A stretch of 64,000 nt of DNA from Pseudomonas sp. ERMR1:02 (GTDB lineage Bacteria; Pseudomonadota; Gammaproteobacteria; Pseudomonadales; Pseudomonadaceae). The position numbers were made by a program, and so were the translations under genes. The notes beneath the pieces are model-generated. The model was not told where the DNA came from. It ran no database searches and worked only from the letters and a program-made list of their open reading frames with translations. Of the stretch, positions 8,404 to 17,658 are shown one piece after another (positions within the stretch are counted from its first letter, which is position 1; each line of letters begins with the position of its first letter). The stretch is from NCBI RefSeq assembly GCF_002277815.1, contig NZ_NKJI01000019.1, positions 1 through 64,000 of the forward strand, written 5' to 3'.

Positions 8404-9304
8404 CAGGTCCCGTCGCACTTAGCAGCGGCGAGCCTTCGGGCAAATGCACCAGAAGTGCCGCCGGCCGCGTCGAGAACCGCAGACTGTCACCCTCCAGCGG
8501 TTCGCCATCGAGGTTGATGTAGAGGCCTTCGCAAACCTTGATCTCGACCCACGGCAGGCGCGCCCGCACGAACAGGTTATCGATACCGAAGCCACCGGCC
8601 AGCAAGTTTTTCAAGGTGCCAACCACTTCCTGCGGGGCTGGCAAAATGCTGATATCGAGCAAACCATCGTCGGCCAGTGCCTGCGGGCACAAAACATGTC
8701 CGCCACCCGCCTGCCGGCCATTACCGATACCCAGTGCCAACAGTTCTCCACTCCAGTGAAAATCCGGCCCCTGCAACTCGCCATACGCGGCGTGCAACTC
8801 ACTGAAGCGTGACAAGCCAGTGAACAGATAAGCTGCTCCGCCGAGGACTTTTTTCAGCTCCTCGGAGGTATTGGCCGTGACCTTGCTGCCAAAACCGCCC
8901 GTGGCCATGTTCAGAAATACCTGCCCTGCGACTTCCCCCAGATCAATCGCGCTCGGTTTTACGTCCAGTAGATCTAGAGCCTGCGCAGGTTCCAGAGGAA
9001 CACCGGCGGCGCTCGCAAAATCGTTGGCGGTTCCCAGTGGCATTAGTACCAGACTCGCCCCCGGCGAATGCGCGGCCATGGTCTCGGCAATATCACGCAG
9101 GGTGCCGTCACCGCCCCCGGCGATGATCTGCCTGTAGCCAGCAGCCAGCGCTTCCTCCACCAGCCGCTGTGCGTCGCCAGCCTCCCAGGTCAATCGAACG
9201 GCCAGCTCCCAACCTTGTTCGCGCCTGCTTTCGACGGCAGCGCGAACTGCCTCGTTGAGCGCCTGCTTACCATGCAGAATCAACAGCGCCTTGCGATCGC
9301 TCAT
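8387..9304 (-). CDS. yegS: Lipid kinase (diacylglycerol kinase catalytic family)
   Basis: 305 aa, family length. The start ATG at 9304 follows GGGAGTG. The catalytic motif GGDGTLRDIAE lies near residue 63 and MPLGTANDFA near 88, both typical of YegS/DAGKc enzymes that phosphorylate diacylglycerol or phosphatidylglycerol at the inner membrane face. The C-terminal beta-sandwich holds VCEGLYINLDGEPLEG. A molybdenum-cofactor cluster follows, as in P. aeruginosa PA3023-PA3030. Confidence 0.92.
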   Translation of the reverse strand: MSDRKALLILHGKQALNEAVRAAVESRREQGWELAVRLTWEAGDAQRLVEEALAAGYRQIIAGGGDGTLRDIAETMAAHSPGASLVLMPLGTANDFASAAGVPLEPAQALDLLDVKPSAIDLGEVAGQVFLNMATGGFGSKVTANTSEELKKVLGGAAYLFTGLSRFSELHAAYGELQGPDFHWSGELLALGIGNGRQAGGGHVLCPQALADDGLLDISILPAPQEVVGTLKNLLAGGFGIDNLFVRARLPWVEIKVCEGLYINLDGEPLEGDSLRFSTRPAALLVHLPEGSPLLSATGPVSHPG

Positions 9305-9642
9305 TTGTTGTCACTCCCGGGACTGAATGGCGTATGGGAGATGTTGACCGCGTCACACCAGATAAAAGCCGCAATAAATCGAATTATTTTGAGGCGGAAG
9401 GTCTTGAGTCCTACATGGCGGGAATTTTCTTACAAAACGTGAGGAATCGGCTCAATTGACCACAAAGCGGTATTGGTACACCTTGGCGTCTACGGTTTCA
9501 GTCATCAGCAGGACAAACACAAGGACGTGCAATGCATAGTCATGACCTCAGGCTACCGGTAGCTCCGGTCGCACTGCTCGCAGAGAAACGGACTAATTAT
9601 CAGGCTGAAATCAAAAACGAAAAGACCAATGGAGAAGTCGAT
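9305..9642. other. Intergenic region between yegS and small membrane protein
   Basis: 338 bp. An in-frame extension of the following gene starts at an ATG at 9532 but has no ribosome site. A TTGACC at 9456-9461 could be a -35 box, without a convincing -10. Nothing else seen. Confidence 0.4.
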
Positions 9643-9840
9643 ATGGAATCTCGCGTTGTTGAACTGGAGACACACCTCAAGTACATACGAAGAGACATGG
9701 AAGAGGTTCGCAGTGACATCAGATCCATCAAGCACAGGCTCGCCTATGCGGCTGGCGGAACCGCCGTACTGCTCGGCCTCCTAGGTTGGATCGCCAATAG
9801 CCGTTTCGACCAGCTCGTGACGCTGCTACTGGCTCACTGA
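9643..9840 (+). CDS. Small coiled-coil membrane protein, hypothetical
   Basis: 65 aa. Start ATG at 9643 after GGAG. Residues 1-35 form a heptad-rich helix (VVELETHLKYIRRDMEEVRSD), and residues about 37-55 form one transmembrane helix (GGTAVLLGLLGWIA). The layout is the usual one of small inner-membrane coiled-coil proteins with a cytoplasmic N-terminal coil. Not recognised as a named family. Confidence 0.65.
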   Translation: MESRVVELETHLKYIRRDMEEVRSDIRSIKHRLAYAAGGTAVLLGLLGWIANSRFDQLVTLLLAH

Positions 9841-9903
9841 TCGGTCGTGAAAGCTAAACCCGGTCGTATCAACCGGGCGAGCATGGCAAAAAGGCTACAA
9901 AGG

Positions 9904-11130
9904 TCAGCTCAGCACTTCACTCAGGGGAATGAAGTGCACGTAGTCACCCGCAACAAGCGTTCTATTCTCCAGTACTTCAACCAGTCCATCGGCCCAGGCG
10001 GCACTACGCAACACACCGGAACTCTGATTTTTGTAGATAATTGCCCGTCCACCTTCCAGACGACCGCGCAAGTACTCACGTCGATTTCCCGCTATGGGCC
10101 AGTCAAACCCTGCCGGCACTTGCACCTTCAGCGGCTCCACCTGTTTGACGCCCTGACGACGCAAAAGATAGGGCCTGGCCAACAAGGCGAAGGTCACCAG
10201 GGTAGACGCCGGATTGCCAGGCAGGCCAATAACCGGTACGCCGCAAAAATGCCCGAATGTCAGCGGTTTTCCGGGTTTGATGGCTAGTTTCCATAGGCTC
10301 AACTCCCCTTCTTCCCGCAAGGCAATGCCCAGAAAATCAGCCTCACCCACCGATACACCACCGGTAGAAAGAATCAGATCGACATTCTTCAACTCGCCAA
10401 GTCGGGCACGCGTGGTGACCAGATCATCAGGAAGAATGCCAGCGTCGATCACTTCACAACCCAAACGCTGCAACCAACTGCAGAGCAAAACACGATTGCT
10501 GTTATAGATCTGTCCTGGCCCAAGGGCCTGCCCTGGTTCGATCAACTCATCGCCGGTCGAAAGAACTGCAACGCGAACCTTGCGAATCACGTCCAGTTCG
10601 GCACAACCAAGCGAGGCAACCAGACCTTGTTCAATCGGCCCCAAACGCGTACCCGCCGGCAAAATCAGTTCACCGACCGTGGCTTCCTGGCCTTGCGGGC
10701 GAATGTTTTGTCCGATGGTGATGGTTTCGGTGAAACGTACTCGCTCATCCGCCTGAACGTCGGCGTTTTCCTGCATTTCCACACAATCGGCCCCTGCAGG
10801 AACAGGTGCCCCGGTGAAGATTCGTGCGCAGGTGCCCGGCTTCAAGGCGTCAGGTGCCTGCCCGGCAAAAATCTTCTGGCTGACGACTAGCGGCTCTCCG
10901 GTCCAATCGGCCATACGCAAGGCATAACCGTCCATGGCACTGTTGGGCCATGGTGGCAGATCAAGCGTCGATACCAGATCATCGGCCAGCACCCGCCCCT
11001 GGACCTGCGCCAACGGCAAGCGCTCACGTTCGGCAATCCTTGAGGCGTCAGCCATTTCCACTAACCGTGCCAGCGCCACCTCGACAGGCATCAGGCTGCC
11101 AGTCTTGCCCGGCCTACCCACGGGATTCAC
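9904..11130 (-). CDS. moeA: Molybdopterin molybdotransferase
   Basis: 408 aa. MoeA inserts molybdate into adenylated molybdopterin. Visible features: the substrate loop PPWPNSAMDGYA near residue 60, the MoCF-like domain with ILSTGGVSVGEADF and LPGNPASTLVTF, and the C-terminal domain IV. The only fitting start is the GTG at 11130, which overlaps the end of moaB by 17 bp and indicates coupled translation. Confidence 0.94.
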   Translation of the reverse strand: MNPVGRPGKTGSLMPVEVALARLVEMADASRIAERERLPLAQVQGRVLADDLVSTLDLPPWPNSAMDGYALRMADWTGEPLVVSQKIFAGQAPDALKPGTCARIFTGAPVPAGADCVEMQENADVQADERVRFTETITIGQNIRPQGQEATVGELILPAGTRLGPIEQGLVASLGCAELDVIRKVRVAVLSTGDELIEPGQALGPGQIYNSNRVLLCSWLQRLGCEVIDAGILPDDLVTTRARLGELKNVDLILSTGGVSVGEADFLGIALREEGELSLWKLAIKPGKPLTFGHFCGVPVIGLPGNPASTLVTFALLARPYLLRRQGVKQVEPLKVQVPAGFDWPIAGNRREYLRGRLEGGRAIIYKNQSSGVLRSAAWADGLVEVLENRTLVAGDYVHFIPLSEVLS

Positions 11131-11653
11131 AGGGAGCCGCCTGTTTTAGATGTGGCACGAAATTGCATGGTCGATGGCGCGAATCCAACTGCTCGGCAAG
11201 AATGCCGTCCCAACCGGTGCGCACAGCATTGGTCGAACCCGGCAAACAGCAGACCAACGTGCCATTGGCCAGACCCGCCAAGGCGCGGGACTGAACAGTC
11301 GACGTGCCGATGTCCGCCACCGAAATCTGCCGGAACAGTTCGCCGAATCCATCGACTTGCTTGTCAAGCAAGCAACTCACCGCTTCCGGCGTGCTATCGC
11401 GCCCTGTAAAACCTGTGCCGCCAGTAATCAGCACCACCTGCACGACATCTTCGGCAATCCAGCTAGCGACTTGCGCGCGAATTTTGTAGAGATCATCTTT
11501 AAGCAAAACCCGGGAAGCCAGGTTATGGCCGGCAGCTGTCAAGCGGTCGACGAAGACCTGGCCTGAGGTATCGGTTTCAAGGGTGCGGGTGTCGCTGACT
11601 GTCAGTACCGCGATGTTGAGCGGTGCGAAAGGTACATCAGCCTTGGCTTTCAT
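11114..11653 (-). CDS. moaB: Molybdenum cofactor biosynthesis protein B
   Basis: 179 aa, MogA/MoaB fold. MoaB adenylates molybdopterin in organisms that use it in place of Mog. Motifs: LTVSDTRTLETDTSGQ near residue 18, LITGGTGFTGRDSTPEAV around 75-95 and the C-terminal PGSTNAVRTGWD. First gene of the moaB-moeA unit. It diverges from mobA, with 81 bp between the two start codons. Confidence 0.93.
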   Translation of the reverse strand: MKAKADVPFAPLNIAVLTVSDTRTLETDTSGQVFVDRLTAAGHNLASRVLLKDDLYKIRAQVASWIAEDVVQVVLITGGTGFTGRDSTPEAVSCLLDKQVDGFGELFRQISVADIGTSTVQSRALAGLANGTLVCCLPGSTNAVRTGWDGILAEQLDSRHRPCNFVPHLKQAAPCESRG

Positions 11654-11734
11654 AGGCTCGTCCAGTTGTAGGAGAAACAGCCCGGTGTTATATCACAGCG
11701 CCCCATTTTTTCGTCGCCTCCATGGAGACTCGCC

Positions 11735-12337
11735 ATGACCTCGAATTTGGATTTGCCACCTTGTTCCATTCTCCTCCTGGCAGGCGGTCGCGGCCAACGC
11801 ATGGGCGGTCAGGATAAAGGGTTGGTGGAATGGCACGGCGAACCGCTGATTGCACATTTGTATCGCAAGACGCGCCTGTTGAGCGATGACCTGATCATCT
11901 CCTGCAACCGCAATCTGGAAAAATACGCGCCTTACGCCGACCAATTGGTTCACGACGACGAAGGTGATTTTCCCGGGCCATTGGCCGGCATCCGTGCAGG
12001 GCTGAAGGCCGCTCGCCATCCCCACCTGCTGGTCTTGCCTTGCGATGTACCGCGCATCGATGAGGCACTGATCGCCAGCATGCGCGAAACCGCCAGCCAA
12101 CACCTGGACAAACCGTTGATGCTGCGCCACGACGACCACTGGGAACCTTTGCTGTGTGTAATCCCCGTGGCACTTCGCGCCGAATTCGAAAGCGCCTGGA
12201 ACAACGGTGAGCGCAGTCCGGGGCGAGTCATGCGCAAGCTGGGCGCAACTGCGCTACAGTGCCCTGACAACGACCCGCGCCTGGCCAACCTCAACACACC
12301 GGAACTGTTAAGCACACACAACTCTGTGTCAGACTGA
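11735..12337 (+). CDS. mobA: Molybdenum cofactor guanylyltransferase
   Basis: 200 aa. It transfers GMP from GTP to Mo-molybdopterin to make the guanine dinucleotide cofactor. The nucleotide-binding signature LLLAGGRGQRMGGQDKG lies at residues about 13-29, followed by GPLAGIRAGL and the metal-site Asp in LPCDVPRID. Start ATG at 11735 with GGAG upstream. It completes the local Moco cluster. Confidence 0.95.
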   Translation: MTSNLDLPPCSILLLAGGRGQRMGGQDKGLVEWHGEPLIAHLYRKTRLLSDDLIISCNRNLEKYAPYADQLVHDDEGDFPGPLAGIRAGLKAARHPHLLVLPCDVPRIDEALIASMRETASQHLDKPLMLRHDDHWEPLLCVIPVALRAEFESAWNNGERSPGRVMRKLGATALQCPDNDPRLANLNTPELLSTHNSVSD

Positions 12338-12414
12338 AAGTACCCGAGGAACTTGCACGCGCTGCATACGTCTCAAGCTCAGTAACCAAAAGAATTAATT
12401 TTCGGAGACACCCC

Positions 12415-12636
12415 ATGACTCAACGGACCCTGACCGCCTTCATGCTCGCACTGGGCCTTGCTGCCCTCGCCGGTTGCGCATCGCCTGCAGTGATCACCTT
12501 GAATGACGGTCGCGAAATCCAGGCCGTCGACACGCCAAAGTACGACAAGGATTCGGGCTTCTACGAATTCGAACAACTGGATGGCAAGCAGACCCGCATC
12601 AACAAGGATCAGGTTCGCACTGTTAAAGAGTTGTAA
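12415..12636 (+). CDS. YgdI/YgdR-family lipoprotein
   Basis: 73 aa. A 21-residue signal peptide ends in the lipobox LAGC, and Cys22 would be lipidated. The mature part is one small beta-barrel-like SH3 domain with ITLNDGREIQAVDTP, the YgdI/YgdR (DUF903) pattern. The start ATG follows TTCGGAGACACCCC. Function unknown. A terminator follows. Confidence 0.9.
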   Translation: MTQRTLTAFMLALGLAALAGCASPAVITLNDGREIQAVDTPKYDKDSGFYEFEQLDGKQTRINKDQVRTVKEL

Positions 12637-12660
12637 TCTGAGCGGCGACTACCGGACACA

Positions 12661-12693
12661 AAAATGCCCCGATTTATCGGGGCATTTGCTTTT
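12661..12693 (+). terminator. Rho-independent terminator
   Basis: Stem AAATGCCCCGA/TCGGGGCATTT with short loop and a T-rich tail, 25 bp after the lipoprotein stop. The opposite strand also has a T-rich end (from the leading AAAA), serving the convergent gene at 12723. Confidence 0.85.
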
Positions 12694-12722
12694 CTGAAAA
12701 TCGAAAATAAAAAAAGTATCTG

Positions 12723-13001
12723 TTAAGGGTTTGGCTCGTTGTTCAGTTTATCCACGCGTGCCAGCGCTTGCGTGGCCTCGGTGATGCACTTCCTGTCGTC
12801 ATCGGCAGCTCTGGCCGCTTCCGCGCTGGCCTGCATTCGCTTGATGTCCATGGTGGTATTTTCAGACGTGGCTGGCAGGCTGCTAACTTTGTCCCTGAGC
12901 TCCTGGAGCTTGATCGTGCACAGGTCGTGGTCTGCGCCAAACACGGGCGAGGCCACTACTGCAGCGCAAATGAACATTCCAGCGAAAACGGTACGTTTCA
13001 T
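12723..13001 (-). CDS. Small exported protein, hypothetical
   Basis: 92 aa. The start is the ATG at 13001 preceded by GGAGATACC; a longer frame to 13100 has no support. A Sec signal peptide (MKRTVFAGMFICAAVVASPVFGA) covers about residues 1-23. The mature part is helical with two cysteines (DLCTIKL and RKCITEA), probably one disulfide, and ends in a charged helix. Likely periplasmic. No family recognised. Confidence 0.75.
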   Translation of the reverse strand: MKRTVFAGMFICAAVVASPVFGADHDLCTIKLQELRDKVSSLPATSENTTMDIKRMQASAEAARAADDDRKCITEATQALARVDKLNNEPNP

Positions 13002-13160
13002 GGTATCTCCTTGCACGGAAGCTCTCGGAGCCGCCGAACGATCCGGCCGTGCCGAGTTCTTTGTACGCCACGTTCGTGGGGCCTGTTCAAATGACTGCAA
13101 ACCTGCGCATAAATTCGATCTTTTCTAACAACGTCATGAACAGGACGATAACCCTCTTGA

Positions 13161-14051
13161 TTACCATTGCAGGGTGATCGTGCTCTCGAACTCCCGTTCC
13201 TGCCCGGTGACCGGGTCCACAAACTTCAGCCCCTGGGCCAACAGTTTCAAAGGATTGGCGTAATCATCCTCCACATCCTTGAGTACATGAGGATAAAACG
13301 GGTCGTTGCAAATGCTCGCGCCTAACGCTGTCATGTGTACCCGCAGCTGATGTTTCTTGCCCGTCACCGGGTAAAGGCCGTAACGCCAGAGATCACCATT
13401 CTTCTCCCTGACCTCGACAGCCGTTTCGGTATTAGGGGTGCCCGGCCCTTCCTGCATACGAAAGAAAGGCTCGCCATCAACGAGTCGGCTTTTGTGCACC
13501 AACGGAAACGAGAGCTCGGGTAATGCCCGGGCAATGGCCTCATAACGTTTTTCGATTTGCCGCGAAGGAAACAGCGACTGATACGCCGAGCGGCTTTGAG
13601 GGTTGGCTGAAAACAAAACCAGTCCCGCCGTATGCCGGTCTATGCGATGCAGTGGCACCAGGTGCGGGTTGTCCAAACGACGGATCAGCCGTCTCAGCAA
13701 GGTCTGTTCGACGTATTCACCCGCCGGGGTCACTGGCAGGAAATGAGGCTTGTCCGCCACCACCAGATGTTCGTCCGCGTACAGGATCGACTCGATTACC
13801 GGGATCGGCCTTTCGTCCGGCACCTCCCGAAAATAGTGAATGCGCAGACCTTCCTTGTAGGGCAGATCAAGGGCGATTGGCGCACCTTGTCCGTCGAGAA
13901 CACGGCCACGGGCGATTCGGTCCAGCCATTGCTCGCGACCGATGGCGCTGAAATGTTCGCACAGGCAATCGAAAACGGTCTGCCACGAGCCAGGCGGCAA
14001 GTAGAGCGTGCTGGCCTGACTGTGTGCAGCGGAAAAAGATGAACTCGACAT
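13161..14051 (-). CDS. RluA-family RNA pseudouridine synthase
   Basis: 296 aa. The catalytic motif HRIDRHTAGLVLFS, with the conserved Asp, lies near residue 138. Other family blocks are ILYADEHLVVADKPHFLPVTP and the C-terminal PVTGKKHQLRVHM. No S4 domain is seen. The target nucleotide in rRNA or tRNA cannot be read from sequence. It is transcribed alone, towards 13161. Confidence 0.88.
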   Translation of the reverse strand: MSSSSFSAAHSQASTLYLPPGSWQTVFDCLCEHFSAIGREQWLDRIARGRVLDGQGAPIALDLPYKEGLRIHYFREVPDERPIPVIESILYADEHLVVADKPHFLPVTPAGEYVEQTLLRRLIRRLDNPHLVPLHRIDRHTAGLVLFSANPQSRSAYQSLFPSRQIEKRYEAIARALPELSFPLVHKSRLVDGEPFFRMQEGPGTPNTETAVEVREKNGDLWRYGLYPVTGKKHQLRVHMTALGASICNDPFYPHVLKDVEDDYANPLKLLAQGLKFVDPVTGQEREFESTITLQW

Positions 14052-14122
14052 ACGAAAGCTCTAAACCTCAATGCAGAGCGGCATTATCCAACAGCGGCGC
14101 AAACGAACCCAGCGGAGAATCT

Positions 14123-14440
14123 TCATGCCGGAATCTGCCTGCGCGCCGCCGCCTCGGTGTACTCCTTGAGCCAGCGCAGTACGTCGACCGCCTCCCAGCG
14201 ACTCGAGTCATACAGCGCATACAACAAGCCCTGATAGCCCACGACATCCAGTTGCCGGTGATAACCCGCGCGCTGGAACAAGGCTTCGATTTCAGCGAAA
14301 CAGGTATTGAAATGCAGTTTGTTGAAAGGTGTCTTCCCTTCCGTTACCAGCCCATCCAGACGCAATTCGAGAACAGCCTCGCGTACCACGTCCGCCGACA
14401 TCCGGTTCACGCTGCTCTTCAGTTGCTCGACATTGACCAC
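14123..14440 (-). CDS. Conserved hypothetical protein, 105 aa
   Basis: Starts at the GTG at 14440 after GGGAGTGAATC. Soluble, mixed helix, one Cys (FNTCFAEIEALF), no signal or membrane segment. The C-terminal half is rich in aromatic residues (GYQGLLYALYDSSRWEAVDVLRWLKEY). I do not recognise the family. It stands alone, about 120 bp from the glutaredoxin gene on the same strand. Confidence 0.7.
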   Translation of the reverse strand: MVNVEQLKSSVNRMSADVVREAVLELRLDGLVTEGKTPFNKLHFNTCFAEIEALFQRAGYHRQLDVVGYQGLLYALYDSSRWEAVDVLRWLKEYTEAAARRQIPA

Positions 14441-14611
14441 GATTCACTCCCTCTCACGCCCGGACACGCCTGCTCAACCCTGAGCCTAGGGACAGCAGTG
14501 CAGCAATCCGAAATAACTGTATGCGCATACAGTATCCGAATCGTAACGGATAAGCCAAGGGATCAATCGCAAAGTTCGACCGGCGGGCACCCCGCCATCG
14601 CCAAAAACCGT

Positions 14612-14847
14612 TTAACGCAGGAAGGCCACGACGTCGTCGGATCCGAACGGCCAGCCCAGCTCGGCCCCGTATCGACCCGACGTAATACCGGAATACGCAG
14701 ACTGTAGGCCTGAAACCATGTTTCTTCGTCAGCGATGTCCACCAGTTCCACCAGCAGGCCGCGCTCGACAAACTCCATCAGCATGGCTTCGGCCACTTCA
14801 CAGAGATGGCACCCCAAGGTGCCGAACAGCTGACATTCAGGAGGCAT
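14612..14847 (-). pseudogene. Glutaredoxin-family protein (DUF836), one frameshift as given
   Basis: The N-terminus carries the redox motif GCHLCEVAEAML (CxxC) and IPVLRRVDTG, typical of the about 78-aa DUF836 glutaredoxins. The frame breaks in a G-run near 14672. Adding one base restores the usual ending ELGWPFGSDDVVAFLR and a stop at 14612, giving exactly 78 aa. As printed, the frame runs on to 14563 with an unrelated tail. The product would be a small thiol oxidoreductase in the cytoplasm. It is probably intact in the organism. Confidence 0.8.
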
Positions 14848-14953
14848 GAGCGCTCAACCAAAAAAATTTAAGACTATTCTAGGCCTGCCCCGAAAAACCG
14901 TCGAGCGCCCGGGCAAGCCATAGCGGCAATCACCAGTAGCGCCAGACTGCAAA

Positions 14954-16161
14954 TTAGTCCTGGCTGACAGCACCGATCTTGTGGACCGACAAATCCGCAC
15001 CGTAATACTCTTCTTCCTGGCTCAGACGCAGACCATGGAACGCCTTGATCGCGCCATATACCGCGAAGCCACCGGCCAATGCCACGATCACTCCCAGCGT
15101 CGTGCCGATCAACTGGCTGATCAGGCTCACCCCGCCCAGCCCACCCAGTGCACTCTGGCCGAAAACTCCACAGGCAATCCCGCCCACACACCACACAGAC
15201 CGTGCAACGGCCAGACACCCAGCACATCATCGATGTGCCATTTGCCTTGAGCGGCGGTAAAGCACCAGACAAACAATGCCCCGGCAATGGCCCCAGTCAC
15301 CAGTGCGCCCACCGGGTGCATCAAGTCGGAGCCGGCACAGATCGCCACCAACCCGGCCAGCGGACCGTTGTGCAGAAAGCCCGGGTCATTGCGCCCGACA
15401 ATCAAGGCCGCCACAGTGCCACCGACCATGGCCATCAGCGAATTCACTGCCACCAGTCCGCTGACGCCTTGCAGGGTTTGCGCGCTCATCACGTTGAAAC
15501 CGAACCAGCCGACGATCAGGATCCACGACCCCAACGCCAGAAACGGAATGCTCGACGGCGCGAATGCCACCAGGCGCCCTTCGCGGTATCGACCATTGCG
15601 CGGCCCCAGCAGCAACACCGCCGCCAGCGCCAGCCAGCCGCCCATGGCATGGACCACCACGGAACCGGCAAAATCATGGAAGCTGGCGCCGAAGCGTTCC
15701 AGCAACCAGGCTTGCAAACCAAGGTTTCCGTTCCAGATCATGCCTTCGAAGAAGGGATAGACGAACGCCACGATCAGTGCTGTCGCGCACAGTTGCGGCA
15801 CGAATCGCGCACGCTCGGCGATGCCTCCAGAAATGATCGCCGGGATCGCCGCAGCAAAAGTCAGTAAAAAGAAAAATTTGACCAGCCCATAACCGTGATC
15901 GGCATTGATCACCGCCGCTGGTTGCATGAAGGTCACCCCGTAGGAAATCCAATAGCCTATAAAGAAGTAAGCGAGGGTAGAAACGGCGAAGTCGCTGAGG
16001 ATCTTCGACAGCGCATTGACCTGGTTTTTTTGCCGAACCGTACCGACTTCGAGAAAGGCAAAACCGGCGTGCATGGCCAGTACCATGACCGCACCGATCA
16101 GGATGAACAACGTATTGGAGCTATGGACCAGACTGTCCACAGCGCTTTGCAGATTTTCCAT
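14954..16161 (-). pseudogene. amtB: Ammonium transporter (Amt), one frameshift as given
   Basis: 402 aa after restoring one G near 15182 (VWPLHGLCGVWGGIACGVFGQS). As printed, the reading frame leaves the family sequence there and stops at 15127. The start is MENLQSAVDSLV at 16161; upstream in-frame codons to 16443 are not conserved. There are eleven predicted membrane helices. Family features: FAFLEVGTVRQKN in the first helices, the pore His in FAGSVVVHAMGG and a second pore His in DLMHPVGALV. No glnK neighbour is present. It moves ammonium across the inner membrane. Confidence 0.85.
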
Positions 16162-16487
16162 GGATGAGGCAGACCTTAAGGCTGAAAAAAGCACCAAAGC
16201 AGTTCGTGCGGGCAATCCATGCACCAAGTTGTGACGCACTGAATCGAGCGCGTCACTCCCGATGAACCGCTTTGGCGCACAGTATTCGTCAAGGCCGATC
16301 ACGACCGGGACATTTGCTCGGGTTTTGTTTGTTTGAATTAATGTTTTCGGCAAATCATGCCCAGCAACAGCGCAATAGCGCAGGCTGGCGCACCACGACA
16401 CAGCAAAAGTTGTACCAGTCATTTGTACTGAACCTTCACACAAGGCTCATACTCGAACGTTTCAGACGCCACCTATGGAGATCACCA

Positions 16488-16802
16488 ATGGCCAGCATCA
16501 AGGCAAAGACTGCTCAAGAAATCCTGATGAACGATTTTCAGACACTGGTCAGCGACACAGAACGGTTGCTGGAACATACGGCTTCCCTGGCCGGCGATCA
16601 GGCCGACGAGTTGCGCGAGCAGATCCACGACAGCTTGCTGCGTGCACGGGAAACCTTGAAGCTGACCGAAGATTCCCTGCGCGAGCGCGGCAAGGCTGCC
16701 GTCACTGCCACCGAGGATTATGTCCAGGCCAACCCATGGCAATCGGTCGGCATTGCCGCTGGCGTGGGTTTCCTTATCGGCCTGTTGGCAACCCGGCGCT
16801 GA
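16488..16802 (+). CDS. DUF883 (ElaB/YqjD-like) membrane-anchored protein
   Basis: 104 aa. Start ATG at 16488 after GGAG. A long amphipathic helical region (residues 10-80) leads to the C-terminal anchor NPWQSVGIAAGVGFLIGLL and ends TRR, the standard layout of ElaB/YqjD/YgaM proteins. E. coli YqjD tethers ribosomes to the inner membrane in stationary phase. It is the first gene of a three-gene unit matching E. coli yqjD-yqjE-yqjK. Confidence 0.9.
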   Translation: MASIKAKTAQEILMNDFQTLVSDTERLLEHTASLAGDQADELREQIHDSLLRARETLKLTEDSLRERGKAAVTATEDYVQANPWQSVGIAAGVGFLIGLLATRR

Positions 16803-16804
16803 TT

Positions 16805-17194
16805 ATGTCGATCGATGAATTCGGCTCGTCCACGACGGGCGCAAGTACCTCATCGCGGCGACTGGGTGCGGCCGTTCTTGGATTGCTGCACAGCCATGTC
16901 GAACTGTTCGGCATCGAATTGCAGGAACAAAAGGCCCGCACCGTAAGCCTGCTGCTGTTTGCAGGCCTGGCACTGGTGTTTGCCCTGCTGTTGCTGGTGG
17001 GGTTGTCGACGCTGGTTATGATCCTGTTTTGGGACACCTATCGTCTCGCGGCCATCATCGGCCTTTGCGTGTTCTATACCTTGGCGGCGATCTTCTGCGG
17101 CATTCGCCTGAGAGCGGCGATTTTCGATGAGTCCTCACCCTTCCATGGCACTCTGGAAGAACTGGCCAACGATCGGGAGCGCCTGCTGCCATGA
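16805..17194 (+). CDS. YqjE / phage-holin-like superfamily membrane protein
   Basis: 129 aa, starting 2 bp after the DUF883 stop. It has an N-terminal amphipathic region (GLLHSHVELFGIELQEQK), then two transmembrane helices (about residues 47-70 and 77-97) in the putative actinobacterial holin/YqjE pattern. Despite the family name it is a housekeeping membrane protein, and no lysis genes are nearby. Partner of the DUF883 protein by gene order. Confidence 0.88.
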   Translation: MSIDEFGSSTTGASTSSRRLGAAVLGLLHSHVELFGIELQEQKARTVSLLLFAGLALVFALLLLVGLSTLVMILFWDTYRLAAIIGLCVFYTLAAIFCGIRLRAAIFDESSPFHGTLEELANDRERLLP

Positions 17195-17532
17195 ACCTGC
17201 CTGAACTGCCTCGCAACAGCTCGCGCACGGAAATGCGCAAGATGTTGATTCGCCTGCGCATGGAAATGCATCGACAGGAAATCCGCCACGAATCCGCACA
17301 ACTACTGCAACCCTTGCAGCGTGTTCGCGCGATGACGCAAAACCTGCACGACGGCCTCGGCATCAAGCACGCTCCACTCTGGGGCGTGGCGGCGGTAACC
17401 CTGCTGGGCTTTCTGACCGGCAAGGGCGCCAAGGGCGCAGGTGTCAGCAGCCTGACCCGACTGGTTCGGCTTGGCACCACGCTAGGGCCACTGATCAAAC
17501 TCGTTATGCAAGGCTCCTCGCGCAAACCCTAA
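17191..17532 (+). CDS. YqjK-position hypothetical protein
   Basis: 113 aa. ATGA overlap with the preceding gene implies coupled translation. A basic helical N-terminus (RLRMEMHRQEIRHES) is followed by a glycine-rich hydrophobic stretch (LWGVAAVTLLGFLTGKGAKGAG) and a second weak hydrophobic segment. It fills the third position of the yqjDE-like operon but is only loosely YqjK-like. Function unknown. Confidence 0.75.
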   Translation: MNLPELPRNSSRTEMRKMLIRLRMEMHRQEIRHESAQLLQPLQRVRAMTQNLHDGLGIKHAPLWGVAAVTLLGFLTGKGAKGAGVSSLTRLVRLGTTLGPLIKLVMQGSSRKP

Positions 17533-17658
17533 GCTGTCACTTTCTGGCTACATTCTTGCAATACCCACGGGATGAACCTCTTTATCGAGGGGTTCGATCC
17601 TGCGTGCCTATGTCGGTCGCCAGGCTTTATCCAAAACAAGATCCACTAAGGAGGCCTT

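Noticed and set aside
16805..17194. Prophage or lysis cassette suggested by the holin-like family name
   Set aside because: No other phage genes; the gene is part of a yqjDE-like housekeeping unit.
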